Assembly (NCBI GenBank): GCA_934454035.1
Contig: CAKSFY010000018.1
Coordinates: 1 to 27,446 of the forward strand
Length of the DNA: 27,446 nucleotides
From: an uncultured Clostridia bacterium
Lineage (GTDB): Bacteria > Bacillota > Clostridia > UBA1381
Direction of reading: 5' to 3'
In this document: positions 7,633 to 16,618 of the stretch, in pieces
How the letters are laid out: the number at the start of each line of letters is the position of its first letter
Numbering within the stretch: the first letter of the stretch is position 1
The notes under the pieces: generated by a model
Told to the model about the DNA's origin: nothing
The model's database searches: none
The model's input: only the letters and a program-made list of their open reading frames with translations
Program-made: the position numbers and the translations under genes

Positions 7633-7647
7633 AATACACACTTCCTA

Positions 7648-9084
7648 TCAGTATCTGTTGCTTTGATTTGAATATTTGAGCTGGCTGCGGCGCTTTTTAC
7701 GGCGCTTTTTGCGCTTTGAACGTGATGATAAGATAAGGAATATCAGCGCAATCACTCCGAGTATAAACAACGGATTTTTAATAATATTGATTATTATATG
7801 AATTACCGCAAGAATTTTGTCTCTTTCGACATCATTTCCGGCAACCAGTTCTGTCTTTCCGAGTTCCTTGCCCATATAAGTATAAGTGACGCTTCCGAGC
7901 ACATCGCCCTTTGCAATCGGTGCTTTAATTTTTTCCGCAAGCGTTGTTTCGGCTTTTATCTGTTCTGTGTCGGTGTCCTTCGGCATAAGCTTGTCGATAT
8001 TGTCTTTCGGCGAAAGGGCAACCCGTATCCCGTTTTTCGCCTCGTATACTGCCGAGTCGGAAACAACCTCGTCCTGTGCGGCTATTTTGCAATATTTGTA
8101 GTTTGTAAAAATGTAGTCATACATTTTTGCCGAGTCGGCAAAGGCATAAAGCGTTCCGTCCTGCGGTTCATCCGCTTTTAAAATGACGCTTATCAGCTCC
8201 ATATCGCCTTTGGTTGCGGCTCCGACAAGGCAGCTGCCTGCTTCGTCCGTATGACCTGTCTTTACGCCGACTGCATATTTGTAAAAATATTTTGTGTTTC
8301 TGTATCTGCTTATAAGGTGGTTTGTGGTGGAAAGCACGCGTTCCTGCTGATACAAATCGTTTGCAGGTATCCGGTACAGTCCTGTCTTTACAATCTCGCA
8401 GAATTTTTCGTTCTGCATTGCATACTTTGTGAGTGTTGCAAGGTCCTGCGCGGTGGTATAGTGGTCGTCGTCATGGAATCCGTGCGCATTTTTAAAATGC
8501 GTTCCGGAAAGTCCGAGCTCCTGCGCCTTATTGTTCATCATGGCGGCAAATGCGTCCAGCCCTCCGCCTATATGCACCGCTATGACATTTGCGGCATCGT
8601 TTGCCGAATATACCAGCATTCCGTACAAAAGCTGCTCAAGAGTAAAGGTTTCGCCGACCTTTATTCCCATGTTGGAATGTTGAAATGTAATGGGAGCAAC
8701 TGCTTCATCCGTTGCAGTAACCGAGTCGGTCAGCTTGCCGTTTTCCAGAGCGAGAACAGCCGTCATAATTTTTGTGGTACTTGCAGGGTACATTTTTTCA
8801 TCTTTATTTTTCTGATAAAGAATATCCCCCGATTTCCTGTCTATAAGTATTGCTGCTGCCGCGTGCGGCTCGGGAAATTCCGCCGTCTCTTCCGGCTTGT
8901 CGGTTTTGGGCGAAGCAGAGGGTGATGCCGATGGCGACGGTGACGCTGACGGTGACGCCGATACCGCAGGTGATGCGGAGGGAGATGCTGTCGGTGATGC
9001 CGACGGTGATGCAGTCGGCGCGGCAAAGATAAGCTGCCCGAATATTGAGCATGCCAATAAAGCAGATAAAATTACTTTTTTCAT
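7648..9084 (-). CDS. D-alanyl-D-alanine carboxypeptidase (PBP5/DacF type)
   Basis: Low-molecular-weight penicillin-binding protein that removes the terminal D-Ala from peptidoglycan stem peptides outside the membrane. 478 residues: signal peptide (1-21), Ser/Pro/Ala linker of repeated SPSA units (23-59), and a peptidase S11 domain with Ser102-x-x-Lys105 (ASTTK), Ser160-x-Asn162 (SAN) and Lys275-Thr-Gly (KTG). A PBP5 C-terminal beta domain (about 335-425), a membrane helix (about 427-452) and a strongly basic cytoplasmic end ('RSKRKKRRKKRR') complete it. The C-terminal true helix plus charged tail is a firmer anchor than the amphipathic helix of classical PBP5. ATG 9084, four bases after the TagA stop, whose last codons contain the AAGGAG site. 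Confidence 0.92.
   Translation of the reverse strand: MKKVILSALLACSIFGQLIFAAPTASPSASPTASPSASPAVSASPSASPSPSASPSASPKTDKPEETAEFPEPHAAAAILIDRKSGDILYQKNKDEKMYPASTTKIMTAVLALENGKLTDSVTATDEAVAPITFQHSNMGIKVGETFTLEQLLYGMLVYSANDAANVIAVHIGGGLDAFAAMMNNKAQELGLSGTHFKNAHGFHDDDHYTTAQDLATLTKYAMQNEKFCEIVKTGLYRIPANDLYQQERVLSTTNHLISRYRNTKYFYKYAVGVKTGHTDEAGSCLVGAATKGDMELISVILKADEPQDGTLYAFADSAKMYDYIFTNYKYCKIAAQDEVVSDSAVYEAKNGIRVALSPKDNIDKLMPKDTDTEQIKAETTLAEKIKAPIAKGDVLGSVTYTYMGKELGKTELVAGNDVERDKILAVIHIIINIIKNPLFILGVIALIFLILSSRSKRKKRRKKRRSQLKYSNQSNRY
8908..9018 (-). repeat. In-gene low-complexity repeat coding the SPSA linker
   Basis: Within the carboxypeptidase gene, residues 23-59 are built from short Ala-Ser-Pro units, giving a degenerate 6- to 12-base DNA repeat. 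Such tracts can change length by slippage and act as flexible spacers between membrane exit and enzyme domain. Confidence 0.85.
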
Positions 9085-9088
9085 ATCC

Positions 9089-9832
9089 TTACTCCTTATT
9101 TTGGGGAAAGCTTCTTCCCTTTGCTATAACTGTCATTGCAAATTTCGGCAATGCGGTCATTCTGCCTATTCTTGACGGCTGCTTCAAAAGCCTGTAAAGC
9201 CATTCCGCGCCCATTCTGCACCAAATGTCCGGCGCTCTTTCGGCAGTGCCGGCAAAAACGTCAAGACTTCCGCCTATTCCCATTAATACTCTTGCATTGA
9301 GCTTTTCGCCGTTTCTTGCAATCCATTTTTCCTGCATGGGTGCACCGAGACATACAAAGACTATATCGGGAGTCGCAAAGTTGATTTCATTGACAATACT
9401 TTGTTCCTCCTCCGGCTTAAAATACCCGTTCCTTGTTCCGACTATTTTGAGTTCGGGATATTTTTTTAAAAGATTGTCGCGCGCGGTTTCCGCAACTCCC
9501 GGCTTTCCGCCGAACAAAAAGAGTCTGTGACCGCTTTTTGCAATTTTCTCTATTACTTTGCATGCTATATCAAAGCCTGCCGCTCTCTCGCTTATCGGAT
9601 TTTTCAGAATCCTTGAGGCGTACACCACGCCTATTCCGTCCGCAGTAAGAAGATCCGCGCTGTTTAAAATATCGCAAAAATCCTTGTCGTTGTAAGCCTG
9701 CATTATTATTTCGGAATTGGGAGTAAAAATTTTATGCGGCCGTTTCTCGCTCAGCATATCAAATATTTTGTCCGCAGCTTCGGGAATGGTCACTTTGTCA
9801 ACGTTTACGCCCAGTATATTTACTTTATTCAC
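9089..9832 (-). CDS. tagA: WecG/TagA/CpsF-family glycosyltransferase
   Basis: Membrane-associated transferase that adds N-acetylmannosamine (or a related sugar) to undecaprenyl-PP-GlcNAc, forming the linkage unit of wall teichoic acid or similar polymers. The 247 residues hold the family motifs 'TPNSEIIMQAYND', 'DLLTADGIGVVYASR', 'ERAAGFD', 'RLFLFGGKPGVA', 'GTRNGYF', 'LGAPMQEKWIARN' and 'MGIGGSLDVFAGTAERAP'. I chose GTG at 9832 because AGGTGAT, a close match to the 16S tail, sits seven bases upstream; the GTG at 9844 leaves no room for it. It lies 26 bases after the topoisomerase A gene and four before the carboxypeptidase gene. With the LCP proteins elsewhere in the window, it points to a wall glycopolymer. 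The acceptor and sugar are family-level inference. Confidence 0.9.
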   Translation of the reverse strand: MNKVNILGVNVDKVTIPEAADKIFDMLSEKRPHKIFTPNSEIIMQAYNDKDFCDILNSADLLTADGIGVVYASRILKNPISERAAGFDIACKVIEKIAKSGHRLFLFGGKPGVAETARDNLLKKYPELKIVGTRNGYFKPEEEQSIVNEINFATPDIVFVCLGAPMQEKWIARNGEKLNARVLMGIGGSLDVFAGTAERAPDIWCRMGAEWLYRLLKQPSRIGRMTALPKFAMTVIAKGRSFPQNKE

Positions 9833-9858
9833 TTTAAGTATCACCTTTTCTTATAATT

Positions 9859-12072
9859 TTAAAACAATGAAAGCTGATCGGAATCCTCTTTTTTTAAAAA
9901 GCTTCCGGCAGCCGGAATATTCTTTGTCTGATACCTTTTGATGTCCTCAAGTCCGCAGTCGGCTGCTGCGGCAACGCGCGCAACCTTTGCGCCTTTTTTG
10001 GTGAGCTTAATAACCTGCACACCCTGCGTTGATTTGGTTGTTTTAAGCGGAATTTTCTCGGTATTAAGTGCCAAAACCTTATTGTTGTCCGCAAAAGCAG
10101 CAATGTCACAATCTTCGGCAAGATACGTTGCCGAAACTATCGGCGATTTATCCGAATAAGCCGAAATCAGCTTTTTGCGGTTTGTTTTTGTCTTGTATCC
10201 CGCAAGCTCTACCTTTGCCATTTTTCCGTTTTCAAAGGCAAAAAGCATAAATCCCGCATAGTCGGTCGTTACAACGGTGTAGATGATTTTTTCATCGGAA
10301 TCGAGTCCGAGTATTCCGGGCAGATATTCTCCCATTGCGCTCACCTTTGAATCGGCAAGGTCGTAGGTTCTCGTTTTGTAAACGGTAGCTTTGTCCGAGA
10401 AGAATAAAAGCTCGCTTATATTGCTTGTCTCGAGAGTCTGGAATACAAAGTCACCCTCCTTGAGCTTGTGCTCGGCAGTGGTTGACCGCAGCGACTGTGC
10501 CGAAACCTTCTTTATATACCCCTCTTTGGTAACGAATAAAGTAAGCGGATAATCCTCTATATTTTCTTCCTCGTTATATTCCCGGATTTCGTCGGGAGTT
10601 ACCAGCTCTGTGCGCCTTTCTTTTCCGTATTTTTCGGAAATTTCCTTAAGCTGCTTTATAATCAGCTTTTTTGTTTCTTTTTCGCTTGACAGGATTTTTT
10701 GCAGTTCGTCAATGTCCTCCAGCAGTTTCTCTATCTCGGAGGTTCTGTTTAAAATATACTCTCTGTTTAAGTTTCGGAGTTTTATCTCTGCAACATATTC
10801 TGCCTGAACCTTGTCTATATCAAACCCCTGCATCAAGTTCGGAACAACGTCCGCTTCCAGCTCTGTGTGGCGGATAATGCTTATCGCTTTGTCTATGTCC
10901 AGCAGTATTTTCTTAAGCCCGGTCAAAAGATGAAGCTTTTCGCTTTTTTTGTCAATATCAAATTTCAGACTGTTTTTTATGCAGCCGACTCTGAATTTCA
11001 CCCATTCTCCTATTATGTCCTTGACACCCAAAACCATAGGCACATTTTTGATAAGGACATTAAAGTTGCAGCTGAAACTATCTTCCATAGAAGTCATTTT
11101 AAACAGTTTGAGCATAAGCTTTTCAGGATCGGTACCTCTTTTTAGGTCAAGCGTGATTTTAAAACCGTCCAAGCCCGTTTCGTCTCTTGCGTCCGATATT
11201 TCGCGAAGCTTGTTCGCCTTTATCAGCTCCATAATTTTTCCGATTATTGCCTCGCAGGTGGTTGAGTAAGGAATTTCGGTTATTTCAATACAGTTATTCT
11301 TTGAATCATAACTGTACTTTGAACGCATTTTAAAGCTGCCCCTGCCGGTTCTGTAAATCTCGGTCATCTGTTCCTTGGAATAGAGAATCTGTGCCCCGAG
11401 CGGAAAGTCCGGTGCGGGCATATATTCGGAAATATCGCAGTTTTCATCTTTTAAGTAAGCAATTGTTGCATTGCAGACTTCTTTTAAGTTAAAAGAGCAT
11501 ATATTGCTTGCCATGCCGACCGCAATCCCCTGATTGGGATTTACCAATATATTCGGGAAAGCAACAGGCAAAAGAGTCGGTTCTTTCAGTTCGCCGTCAT
11601 AGTTGTCCACAAACGGAACTGTGTTCTTGTTAATGTCGCCGAAGAGCTCTTTGCAAATCGGCGCAAGCCTGACTTCGGTATATCTGGATGCGGCATAAGC
11701 CATATCTCTTGAATATTGTTTACCGAAGTTTCCCTGTGATTCTACGAGCGGATGCAAAAGCGCTGCATTGCCCTCGGTCAGACGTACCATGGTTTCGTAA
11801 ATTGCTGAGTCTCCGTGCGGATTCAGCTTCATTGTCTGACCTACAACATTTGCCGATTTTGTCAGCTTTCCGCCCAAAAGACCCATTTTGTACATGGTGT
11901 ATAAAAGCTTTCTGTGCGCCGGCTTCAAACCGTCTATTTCGGGAATTGCACGGGACACAATTACGCTCATTGCATATGGCATATAGTTTTTTTCGAGCGT
12001 TTCGGTTATAGGCTGCTCGGCAATCGGAGCATAGATTATTTCCTCAGGCTCTTTATTTTTCTTTCTTGCCAT
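9859..12072 (-). CDS. parC: Type IIA DNA topoisomerase subunit A (topoisomerase IV ParC-like)
   Basis: DNA-breaking subunit of a type IIA topoisomerase, acting with the B subunit just upstream to decatenate or relax DNA. 737 residues: a winged-helix/tower core with the QRDR-like stretch 'PHGDSAIYETMVRLTEG' (Ser89 and Glu93 at the positions linked to quinolone response), catalytic Tyr131 in 'AASRYTEVRLAP', a coiled-coil region (about 365-480), then a C-terminal beta-pinwheel region. I see no canonical GyrA box (QRRGGKG), which favours a ParC-like rather than gyrase role. ATG 12072 (MARKK) is preferred to the upstream TTG at 12084, although AAAGGA is 13 bases away. It follows the B-subunit gene by 25 bases. 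Chromosomal gyrase genes are presumably elsewhere. Confidence 0.87.
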   Translation of the reverse strand: MARKKNKEPEEIIYAPIAEQPITETLEKNYMPYAMSVIVSRAIPEIDGLKPAHRKLLYTMYKMGLLGGKLTKSANVVGQTMKLNPHGDSAIYETMVRLTEGNAALLHPLVESQGNFGKQYSRDMAYAASRYTEVRLAPICKELFGDINKNTVPFVDNYDGELKEPTLLPVAFPNILVNPNQGIAVGMASNICSFNLKEVCNATIAYLKDENCDISEYMPAPDFPLGAQILYSKEQMTEIYRTGRGSFKMRSKYSYDSKNNCIEITEIPYSTTCEAIIGKIMELIKANKLREISDARDETGLDGFKITLDLKRGTDPEKLMLKLFKMTSMEDSFSCNFNVLIKNVPMVLGVKDIIGEWVKFRVGCIKNSLKFDIDKKSEKLHLLTGLKKILLDIDKAISIIRHTELEADVVPNLMQGFDIDKVQAEYVAEIKLRNLNREYILNRTSEIEKLLEDIDELQKILSSEKETKKLIIKQLKEISEKYGKERRTELVTPDEIREYNEEENIEDYPLTLFVTKEGYIKKVSAQSLRSTTAEHKLKEGDFVFQTLETSNISELLFFSDKATVYKTRTYDLADSKVSAMGEYLPGILGLDSDEKIIYTVVTTDYAGFMLFAFENGKMAKVELAGYKTKTNRKKLISAYSDKSPIVSATYLAEDCDIAAFADNNKVLALNTEKIPLKTTKSTQGVQVIKLTKKGAKVARVAAAADCGLEDIKRYQTKNIPAAGSFLKKEDSDQLSLF

Positions 12073-12097
12073 TTTTATAATCAAATCCTTTCATAAA

Positions 12098-14116
12098 TCA
12101 GCTTAAATCCAGCATTTCCATATAGCTGTTTCCGTTTTGGGCTATATAATCCTTTCGGCTTTGCAGATTATCGCCCAAAAGAATGTCGAACATGGCGGCG
12201 GTTCTTTCCACATTTTCTGGCGTAACCCGGATAAGCCGTCTTGTAGCGGGATGCATTGTCGTTAGACTCATCATTTCCGGCTGGTTTTCGCCGAGTCCCT
12301 TGCTTCTTTTTATTTCATATTCGTCCTTGTCCTTGGAAAGACCTTCACTGTTGAGCTTTGCAACGATTTTATCTTTTTCGCCGTCGGTGTAGGCAAAGAA
12401 TTTCTCTCCTTTGCGCTTTGTTTTTATCACAGATATTTCGTAAAGCGGCGATTCGGCAATATAGACCTTGCCCTCCTCAATAAGTGTCGGCATCAGCCTG
12501 TAAATCATGGTCAGCACAAGCGTTCGGATTTGAAAACCGTCCACGTCCGCGTCGGTACAGATTATAACCTTGTCCCATCTTAAGTTATCAAGCGAAAAGG
12601 TTTCTATATTTTTGTTGTGTTTTGATTTGATTTCGATTCCGCAGCCGAGAACTCTTACAAGGTCAAGAATAATATCGCTCTTAAAAATTTTTGCAAAGTC
12701 TGCTTTAAGACAGTTTAAAATTTTTCCTCTTATAGGCATAATTGCCTGGAAGTTGGCGTCTCTTGCCAGCTTGCACGAGCCGAGAGCGGAATCACCCTCC
12801 ACAATATAGACCTCGCGGATTGATTTATCCTTCGAGCGGCAGTCCACAAACTTTTCCACTCTGTTGGTGACATCCATTGTACCGGTCAGCTTTTTCTTGA
12901 CGTCTATGCGCACCTTTTCGGCATTTTCTCTGGAGCGCTTGTTTACCAGTACCTGATTTGCGATTTTTTCGGCGTCAATTTTGTTTTCTATGAAATATAC
13001 TTCCAGCTGATGACGCAGGAACTCGGTCATAGCTTCTTGTATGAATTTGTTGTTGATGGCTTTTTTTGTCTGATTTTCATAGCTTGTCTGCGTGGAAAAT
13101 GAGTTGATAACAAGCGCCAGGCAGTCCGCTACGTCCACAAAGGTTATCTTGCTTTCGTTTTTGTTATATTTTCCGTTTTGCTTTAAATAGTGGTCTATCG
13201 CATATACAAATGCATTTTTTACCGCCTTGTCGGGAGAACCGCCGTGTTCCAGCCAGCTGGAATTATGATAGTATTCAAGTATATTAACTGTGGTTGAAAA
13301 GCAGAATGCAATCTGCATTTTAACCTTGTATTCCGGCTTGTCCTCACGGTCTCTGCCCTTTCTTTCGGCATCCCATACCTCTATTTGGGTAAAGGAATTT
13401 TCGCCGACCTTGTCCTTTAAATAATCAACAATTCCGTTTTCGTAATAATATTCATTCATCTGCATGCCGTCATCGGTTTCATTGTAGAATATAAACTTTA
13501 TTCCGGCATTTGTCATTGCCTGCTTTTCCAAAACATCGCAGAAATATTCGGTCGGAATATTTATATCGGTGAAAACCTCGGTATCCGGCTTCCAGTGTAC
13601 GGTTGAGCCTGTTTTGGTGCTTTTTGTTTCCTCTTTGTGAAGTCCGCCTATATTTTTGCCCTTTTCAAAATGCAGTGTGTATTTGGTTTTGTCTCGTATT
13701 ACTTCAACGTCCATATATTCGGAGCTGTATTGCGTGGCACATGCGCCGAGACCGTTCAGCCCAAGGCTGTACTCGTACATTCCGCCGTCATTGTTGTTAT
13801 ATTTTCCCCCTGCATAAAGCTCGCAGTAAACAAGCTCCCAGTTGTAGCGCTGCTCCTTTTGGTTAAAATCGAGCGGTATTCCGCGTCCGTAGTCGCGTAC
13901 TTCAATCGATTTATCTTTAAAACGGGTTACTTCGATTACCTTTCCGTATCCCTCTCTTGCCTCATCTATTGCATTCGATAAAATTTCAAAAAACGAATGA
14001 CAGCAGCCGTCCAGGCCGTCCGAACCGAATATAACGGCAGGGCGCTTTCTGACGCGCTCTTCATCTTTTAAGAGCGTAAGGCTTTCGTTATCATACGTTT
14101 CCTTCTTTTTTGGCAT
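12098..14116 (-). CDS. parE: Type IIA DNA topoisomerase subunit B (ParE-like, divergent)
   Basis: ATPase and TOPRIM subunit partnering the A subunit encoded next. The 672 residues contain a GHKL ATPase domain with 'EILSNAIDEA' (44-53), 'VRDYGRGIPL' (about 73-82) and 'SLGLNGLGACATQ' (117-129); a transducer domain; and a TOPRIM domain with 'YIVEGDSALGS' and 'ICTDADVDGFQIRTL'. Several normally invariant motifs are altered: SGGLHGVG is SLGLNGLG, EGDSAGGSAKQGRDR is EGDSALGSCKLARDA, and DADVDGAHI is DADVDGFQI. The acidic TOPRIM residues and the ATP-site Asn are kept, so it is probably active. It is the first gene after a strong promoter. ATG 14116 has only a weak GGACGG/GCGGAT-type binding site. 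Confidence 0.88.
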   Translation of the reverse strand: MPKKKETYDNESLTLLKDEERVRKRPAVIFGSDGLDGCCHSFFEILSNAIDEAREGYGKVIEVTRFKDKSIEVRDYGRGIPLDFNQKEQRYNWELVYCELYAGGKYNNNDGGMYEYSLGLNGLGACATQYSSEYMDVEVIRDKTKYTLHFEKGKNIGGLHKEETKSTKTGSTVHWKPDTEVFTDINIPTEYFCDVLEKQAMTNAGIKFIFYNETDDGMQMNEYYYENGIVDYLKDKVGENSFTQIEVWDAERKGRDREDKPEYKVKMQIAFCFSTTVNILEYYHNSSWLEHGGSPDKAVKNAFVYAIDHYLKQNGKYNKNESKITFVDVADCLALVINSFSTQTSYENQTKKAINNKFIQEAMTEFLRHQLEVYFIENKIDAEKIANQVLVNKRSRENAEKVRIDVKKKLTGTMDVTNRVEKFVDCRSKDKSIREVYIVEGDSALGSCKLARDANFQAIMPIRGKILNCLKADFAKIFKSDIILDLVRVLGCGIEIKSKHNKNIETFSLDNLRWDKVIICTDADVDGFQIRTLVLTMIYRLMPTLIEEGKVYIAESPLYEISVIKTKRKGEKFFAYTDGEKDKIVAKLNSEGLSKDKDEYEIKRSKGLGENQPEMMSLTTMHPATRRLIRVTPENVERTAAMFDILLGDNLQSRKDYIAQNGNSYMEMLDLS

Positions 14117-14159
14117 TTATATCCGCACCGTCCTTTGTCAAATAAACGTTAATAATTAT

Positions 14160-14189
14160 ATTATACTATTAAATAGGTACATTTGTCAA
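14160..14189 (-). promoter_or_regulatory. Promoter of the topoisomerase-TagA-carboxypeptidase operon
   Basis: Consensus minus-strand -35 TTGACA (14189-14184), spacer 18, -10 TATAAT (14165-14160). A second TATAAT overlaps at 14160-14155. It drives parE and, by gene spacing (never more than about 26 bases between genes), the next five genes down to 6543. Confidence 0.85.
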
Positions 14190-14199
14190 ACTACTTTTT

Positions 14200-14218
14200 G
14201 GAAATTTTAAAAATTTCC
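14200..14218. promoter_or_regulatory. 19-base perfect palindrome between divergent promoters
   Basis: GGAAATTTTAAAAATTTCC reads the same on both strands around a central A (9-base arms). It lies between the -35 boxes of the parE promoter (14184-14189) and the S-layer gene promoter (14239-14244), a natural place for an operator serving both. No regulator is identified. Confidence 0.5.
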
Positions 14219-14238
14219 GAAATTTTATTTTTCTTCTA

Positions 14239-14267
14239 TTGACAAAATAAGTGCTGTGTGTTACAAT
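14239..14267 (+). promoter_or_regulatory. Promoter of the S-layer-homology gene
   Basis: -35 TTGACA (14239-14244), 17-base spacer, -10 TACAAT (14262-14267), followed by a short leader of about 30 bases and an excellent AGGAGG site before ATG 14305. The near-consensus elements fit an abundant surface protein. Confidence 0.85.
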
Positions 14268-14304
14268 TAATATATATAAATATCTGATATAGGAGGAATA
14301 AATT

Positions 14305-16203
14305 ATGAATAAGAAATTAATGTCCGCAGTATTGGCGGCTACAATGCTTATATCTGCGGCAGCGCAGGCAGCTAATCTGGCTGACTACTTCAGCACTGTT
14401 CCGGGCAGCGATACAATTCTTAACAATAGTGTTATAAAAACAAACATTGAAACAAAAGTTAAGAAAAGCGGCGACACGGAGTATCAGCTTCATGCATCAA
14501 ACGGCGCAGCTTTGCTCGGAAGCTCTTCGGAAAAGGTTTTTGACTATGAAACCACATTGAATATGACCAATGTAAAGGAGCAGTTCACTTTTGCTAAGTC
14601 GGTAATTGCCGGAATGATTGAGGGTAATGCGGATCAGAGCCAGGTTGACAACTCAACGGTACAAGGCAGCTTTACCGTAAAAATCGCATACGACAACGAC
14701 CTTGAACCTGCAAGTGCAATCGCAAAAGATGATGTTGTATTGAAACAGGGTTCGGATGTGTTCGAAGTTACCGAAGTAAAGGATAAGACAGAGACTGCAC
14801 CGGCAGAGGTTACATTTAAAGTAAAAGACGGTGTAACTATCTCGGCTCTTGAGGCAGAGGATTATAAGTCTCTCGACAATCTTTCGGTTGAACTTAAGAA
14901 CTTTACCGCAAAAGCTGATGACAAGTACATAAACGTAACTGTCACAATGGAAGGTAAGACGGAATTTTATGACGCTACCGATGCGACAGAGGCTAAAAAA
15001 TACGGAGAGATTAAATACGTTAACGATCCGGAAAATGCGAACAACACGGCGGTTGTATTTGTTAAGACCAGAACCGGCGGCAGCGGCGGTCTCGGCGGAA
15101 ACGGAACAATAGCACCGAAAGCTTATACTGTCATCGACGGTAAAAATACCGCAGTTGACGTTGTAACCGTAAACGGCGTAAGCAAGGTTGATGTTGCAGC
15201 TATCGAAGCTCCCGAACAGGAAGGCTATAAGTTTGACGGTTGGTATCTCGATAAGGAACTGACAAAGCCGGCAGCTGATACAATCACAATTACGGAAACA
15301 ACTTATTTGTATCCGAAATTTACACCGATTGGTGAAGTAAATGTATATACTGTTATCGATGGCGTTGAAACAAAGCAGGAGCTCACTGAAGAAGAAGGCA
15401 AGAAGTATTTTGACGTAAGCTCGCTCACAGCTCCGGAAAAGACCGGTTTCGCATTTGAGGGCTGGTATTTTGACCGCTACTATACAAAGCCGGCAGAGGG
15501 TAAATTGGAAATCACCGAAGATACTTACCTTTATCCGCATTTCATAAATATTGTTGCTCCGTCCGAACTTGAGTCGGAAGAACATATCGCGTATATTATG
15601 GGATATCCGGATGATACGGTAAAACCGAACAACAATATTACTCGTGAAGAAGTTGCTGCTGCATTCTACAGACTTATGAAGGCTGATTATCGTGCACAGT
15701 ACGAAACAACAGAAAATAACTTTGCGGACGTTGACTCAGACAGATGGTCGAATGCTTCAATTTCGACATTGGCAAAAGCAGGAATTATTGTAGGTGACAC
15801 AGAGGGTAACTTCAACCCTGCAAAACCGATTACAAGAGCAGAATTTGCAGCAATCGCAAGCAAATTTGCACTTCAGGCAACAGTTGGTTCTGATATCTTC
15901 TCGGATATCAGCGGTCATTGGGCAGAAGATTCTATTCTTAAGGTTGTATCGGCAGGCTGGATTACAGGCTATGAAGACGGTACATTTAAGCCAAATGCAA
16001 ATATCACACGTGCTGAAGCTATGACAATTATCAATAAGATGCTTGTTCGTTATGCTGACCATGATACAGAGTTTGCAAAGAACTGGTCCGATGTTGATAA
16101 GGCTGACTGGTACTACGATGCAGTTATCGAAGCTACAACATACAATAAGTATGAAAGGGACGCTAACGGCTGGAAAGAAACCTGGACAGGAATTAATGAA
16201 TAA
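14305..16203 (+). CDS. Secreted S-layer-homology (SLH) protein with two InlB-type repeats
   Basis: 632-residue surface protein expected to bind wall polysaccharide through SLH repeats. Signal peptide (1-22, cleavage near AQA/A); an N-terminal beta-rich region of unknown family (about 25-255); a Gly-rich hinge ('TGGSGGLGGNG', 257-267); two Listeria-type InlB B-repeats (about 273-340 and 348-413, each with 'GYKFDGWY' or 'GFAFEGWY' and 'TYLYP'). SLH motifs follow at about 428-458, 473-520 and 532-580 (two with 'ITRAE', the first with 'ITREE'), and a final partial module (593-632) with 'YYDAVIEATTYNKYER'. It stands alone between a strong promoter and terminator. SLH-wall binding normally needs pyruvylated polymer, which fits a cell with glycopolymer genes. 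The ligand or role of the N-terminal region is unknown. Confidence 0.9.
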   Translation: MNKKLMSAVLAATMLISAAAQAANLADYFSTVPGSDTILNNSVIKTNIETKVKKSGDTEYQLHASNGAALLGSSSEKVFDYETTLNMTNVKEQFTFAKSVIAGMIEGNADQSQVDNSTVQGSFTVKIAYDNDLEPASAIAKDDVVLKQGSDVFEVTEVKDKTETAPAEVTFKVKDGVTISALEAEDYKSLDNLSVELKNFTAKADDKYINVTVTMEGKTEFYDATDATEAKKYGEIKYVNDPENANNTAVVFVKTRTGGSGGLGGNGTIAPKAYTVIDGKNTAVDVVTVNGVSKVDVAAIEAPEQEGYKFDGWYLDKELTKPAADTITITETTYLYPKFTPIGEVNVYTVIDGVETKQELTEEEGKKYFDVSSLTAPEKTGFAFEGWYFDRYYTKPAEGKLEITEDTYLYPHFINIVAPSELESEEHIAYIMGYPDDTVKPNNNITREEVAAAFYRLMKADYRAQYETTENNFADVDSDRWSNASISTLAKAGIIVGDTEGNFNPAKPITRAEFAAIASKFALQATVGSDIFSDISGHWAEDSILKVVSAGWITGYEDGTFKPNANITRAEAMTIINKMLVRYADHDTEFAKNWSDVDKADWYYDAVIEATTYNKYERDANGWKETWTGINE

Positions 16204-16220
16204 TTAATCAGATATAAAGA

Positions 16221-16251
16221 ATCCGCTTGCTATAAGCAAGCGGATTTTTTT
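16221..16251 (+). terminator. Intrinsic terminator of the SLH gene
   Basis: A perfect 11-base-pair stem (16221-16231 with 16235-16245), three-base loop and a run of T to 16251, 17 bases after the stop codon. Confidence 0.93.
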
Positions 16252-16363
16252 ACCACAATAATTTTTTATGGAAACTTTATTTCAGCTAAAGATAACACCG
16301 TTGTTCGGGTAAGAGATCAAAATAAGGTCGCTTAAGTGTGGGTGAGGCTGCTTTGGATATTTA

Positions 16364-16424
16364 TATCCTCCCGTCATGTTCATGCTTACGCATTCACATG
16401 CCACCCTCCTTTAGGCAAGGAGGG
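16364..16424 (-). repeat. Hairpin repeat element, copy A (inverted)
   Basis: This 61-base stretch aligns without gaps, in inverse orientation, with 16619-16679. The inner 28 bases (16397-16424) are a perfect inverted copy of 16619-16646; the outer part is partly diverged. The inner part also folds on itself: CCCTCCTT and AAGGAGGG pair around a five-base loop. It is an intergenic repeat unit, not coding. The interval 16425-16618 between the arms shows nothing I can identify. Confidence 0.8.
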
Positions 16425-16618
16425 CTTATAACATTGTCAATGTCATTTACCTATAGCAAAATTAAGGTTTTGTTTTGATTTTTTTGTTTGAGTAGTAAAA
16501 GTACGCTCAATTTTTTATCTCCTGCGCTTCAAAGGTGCGAGCTTATTCTGTTGTTATTCATTGCCTAAGCAGCAAAAACGCACTCTCGATTCACCCTACA
16601 TTTTGTCTCCGTTTTGCC

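Noticed and set aside
8897..9175. Plus-strand frame rich in alternating Asp-Gly-Asp-Ala residues
   Set aside because: It is produced by the SPSA linker repeat of the carboxypeptidase read on the other strand; no start signal or partner.
14653..15585. Long minus-strand open frame (310 codons) opposite the SLH gene
   Set aside because: It is antisense to InlB repeats and the N-terminal region of a well-supported secreted protein, has biased composition and no domain.
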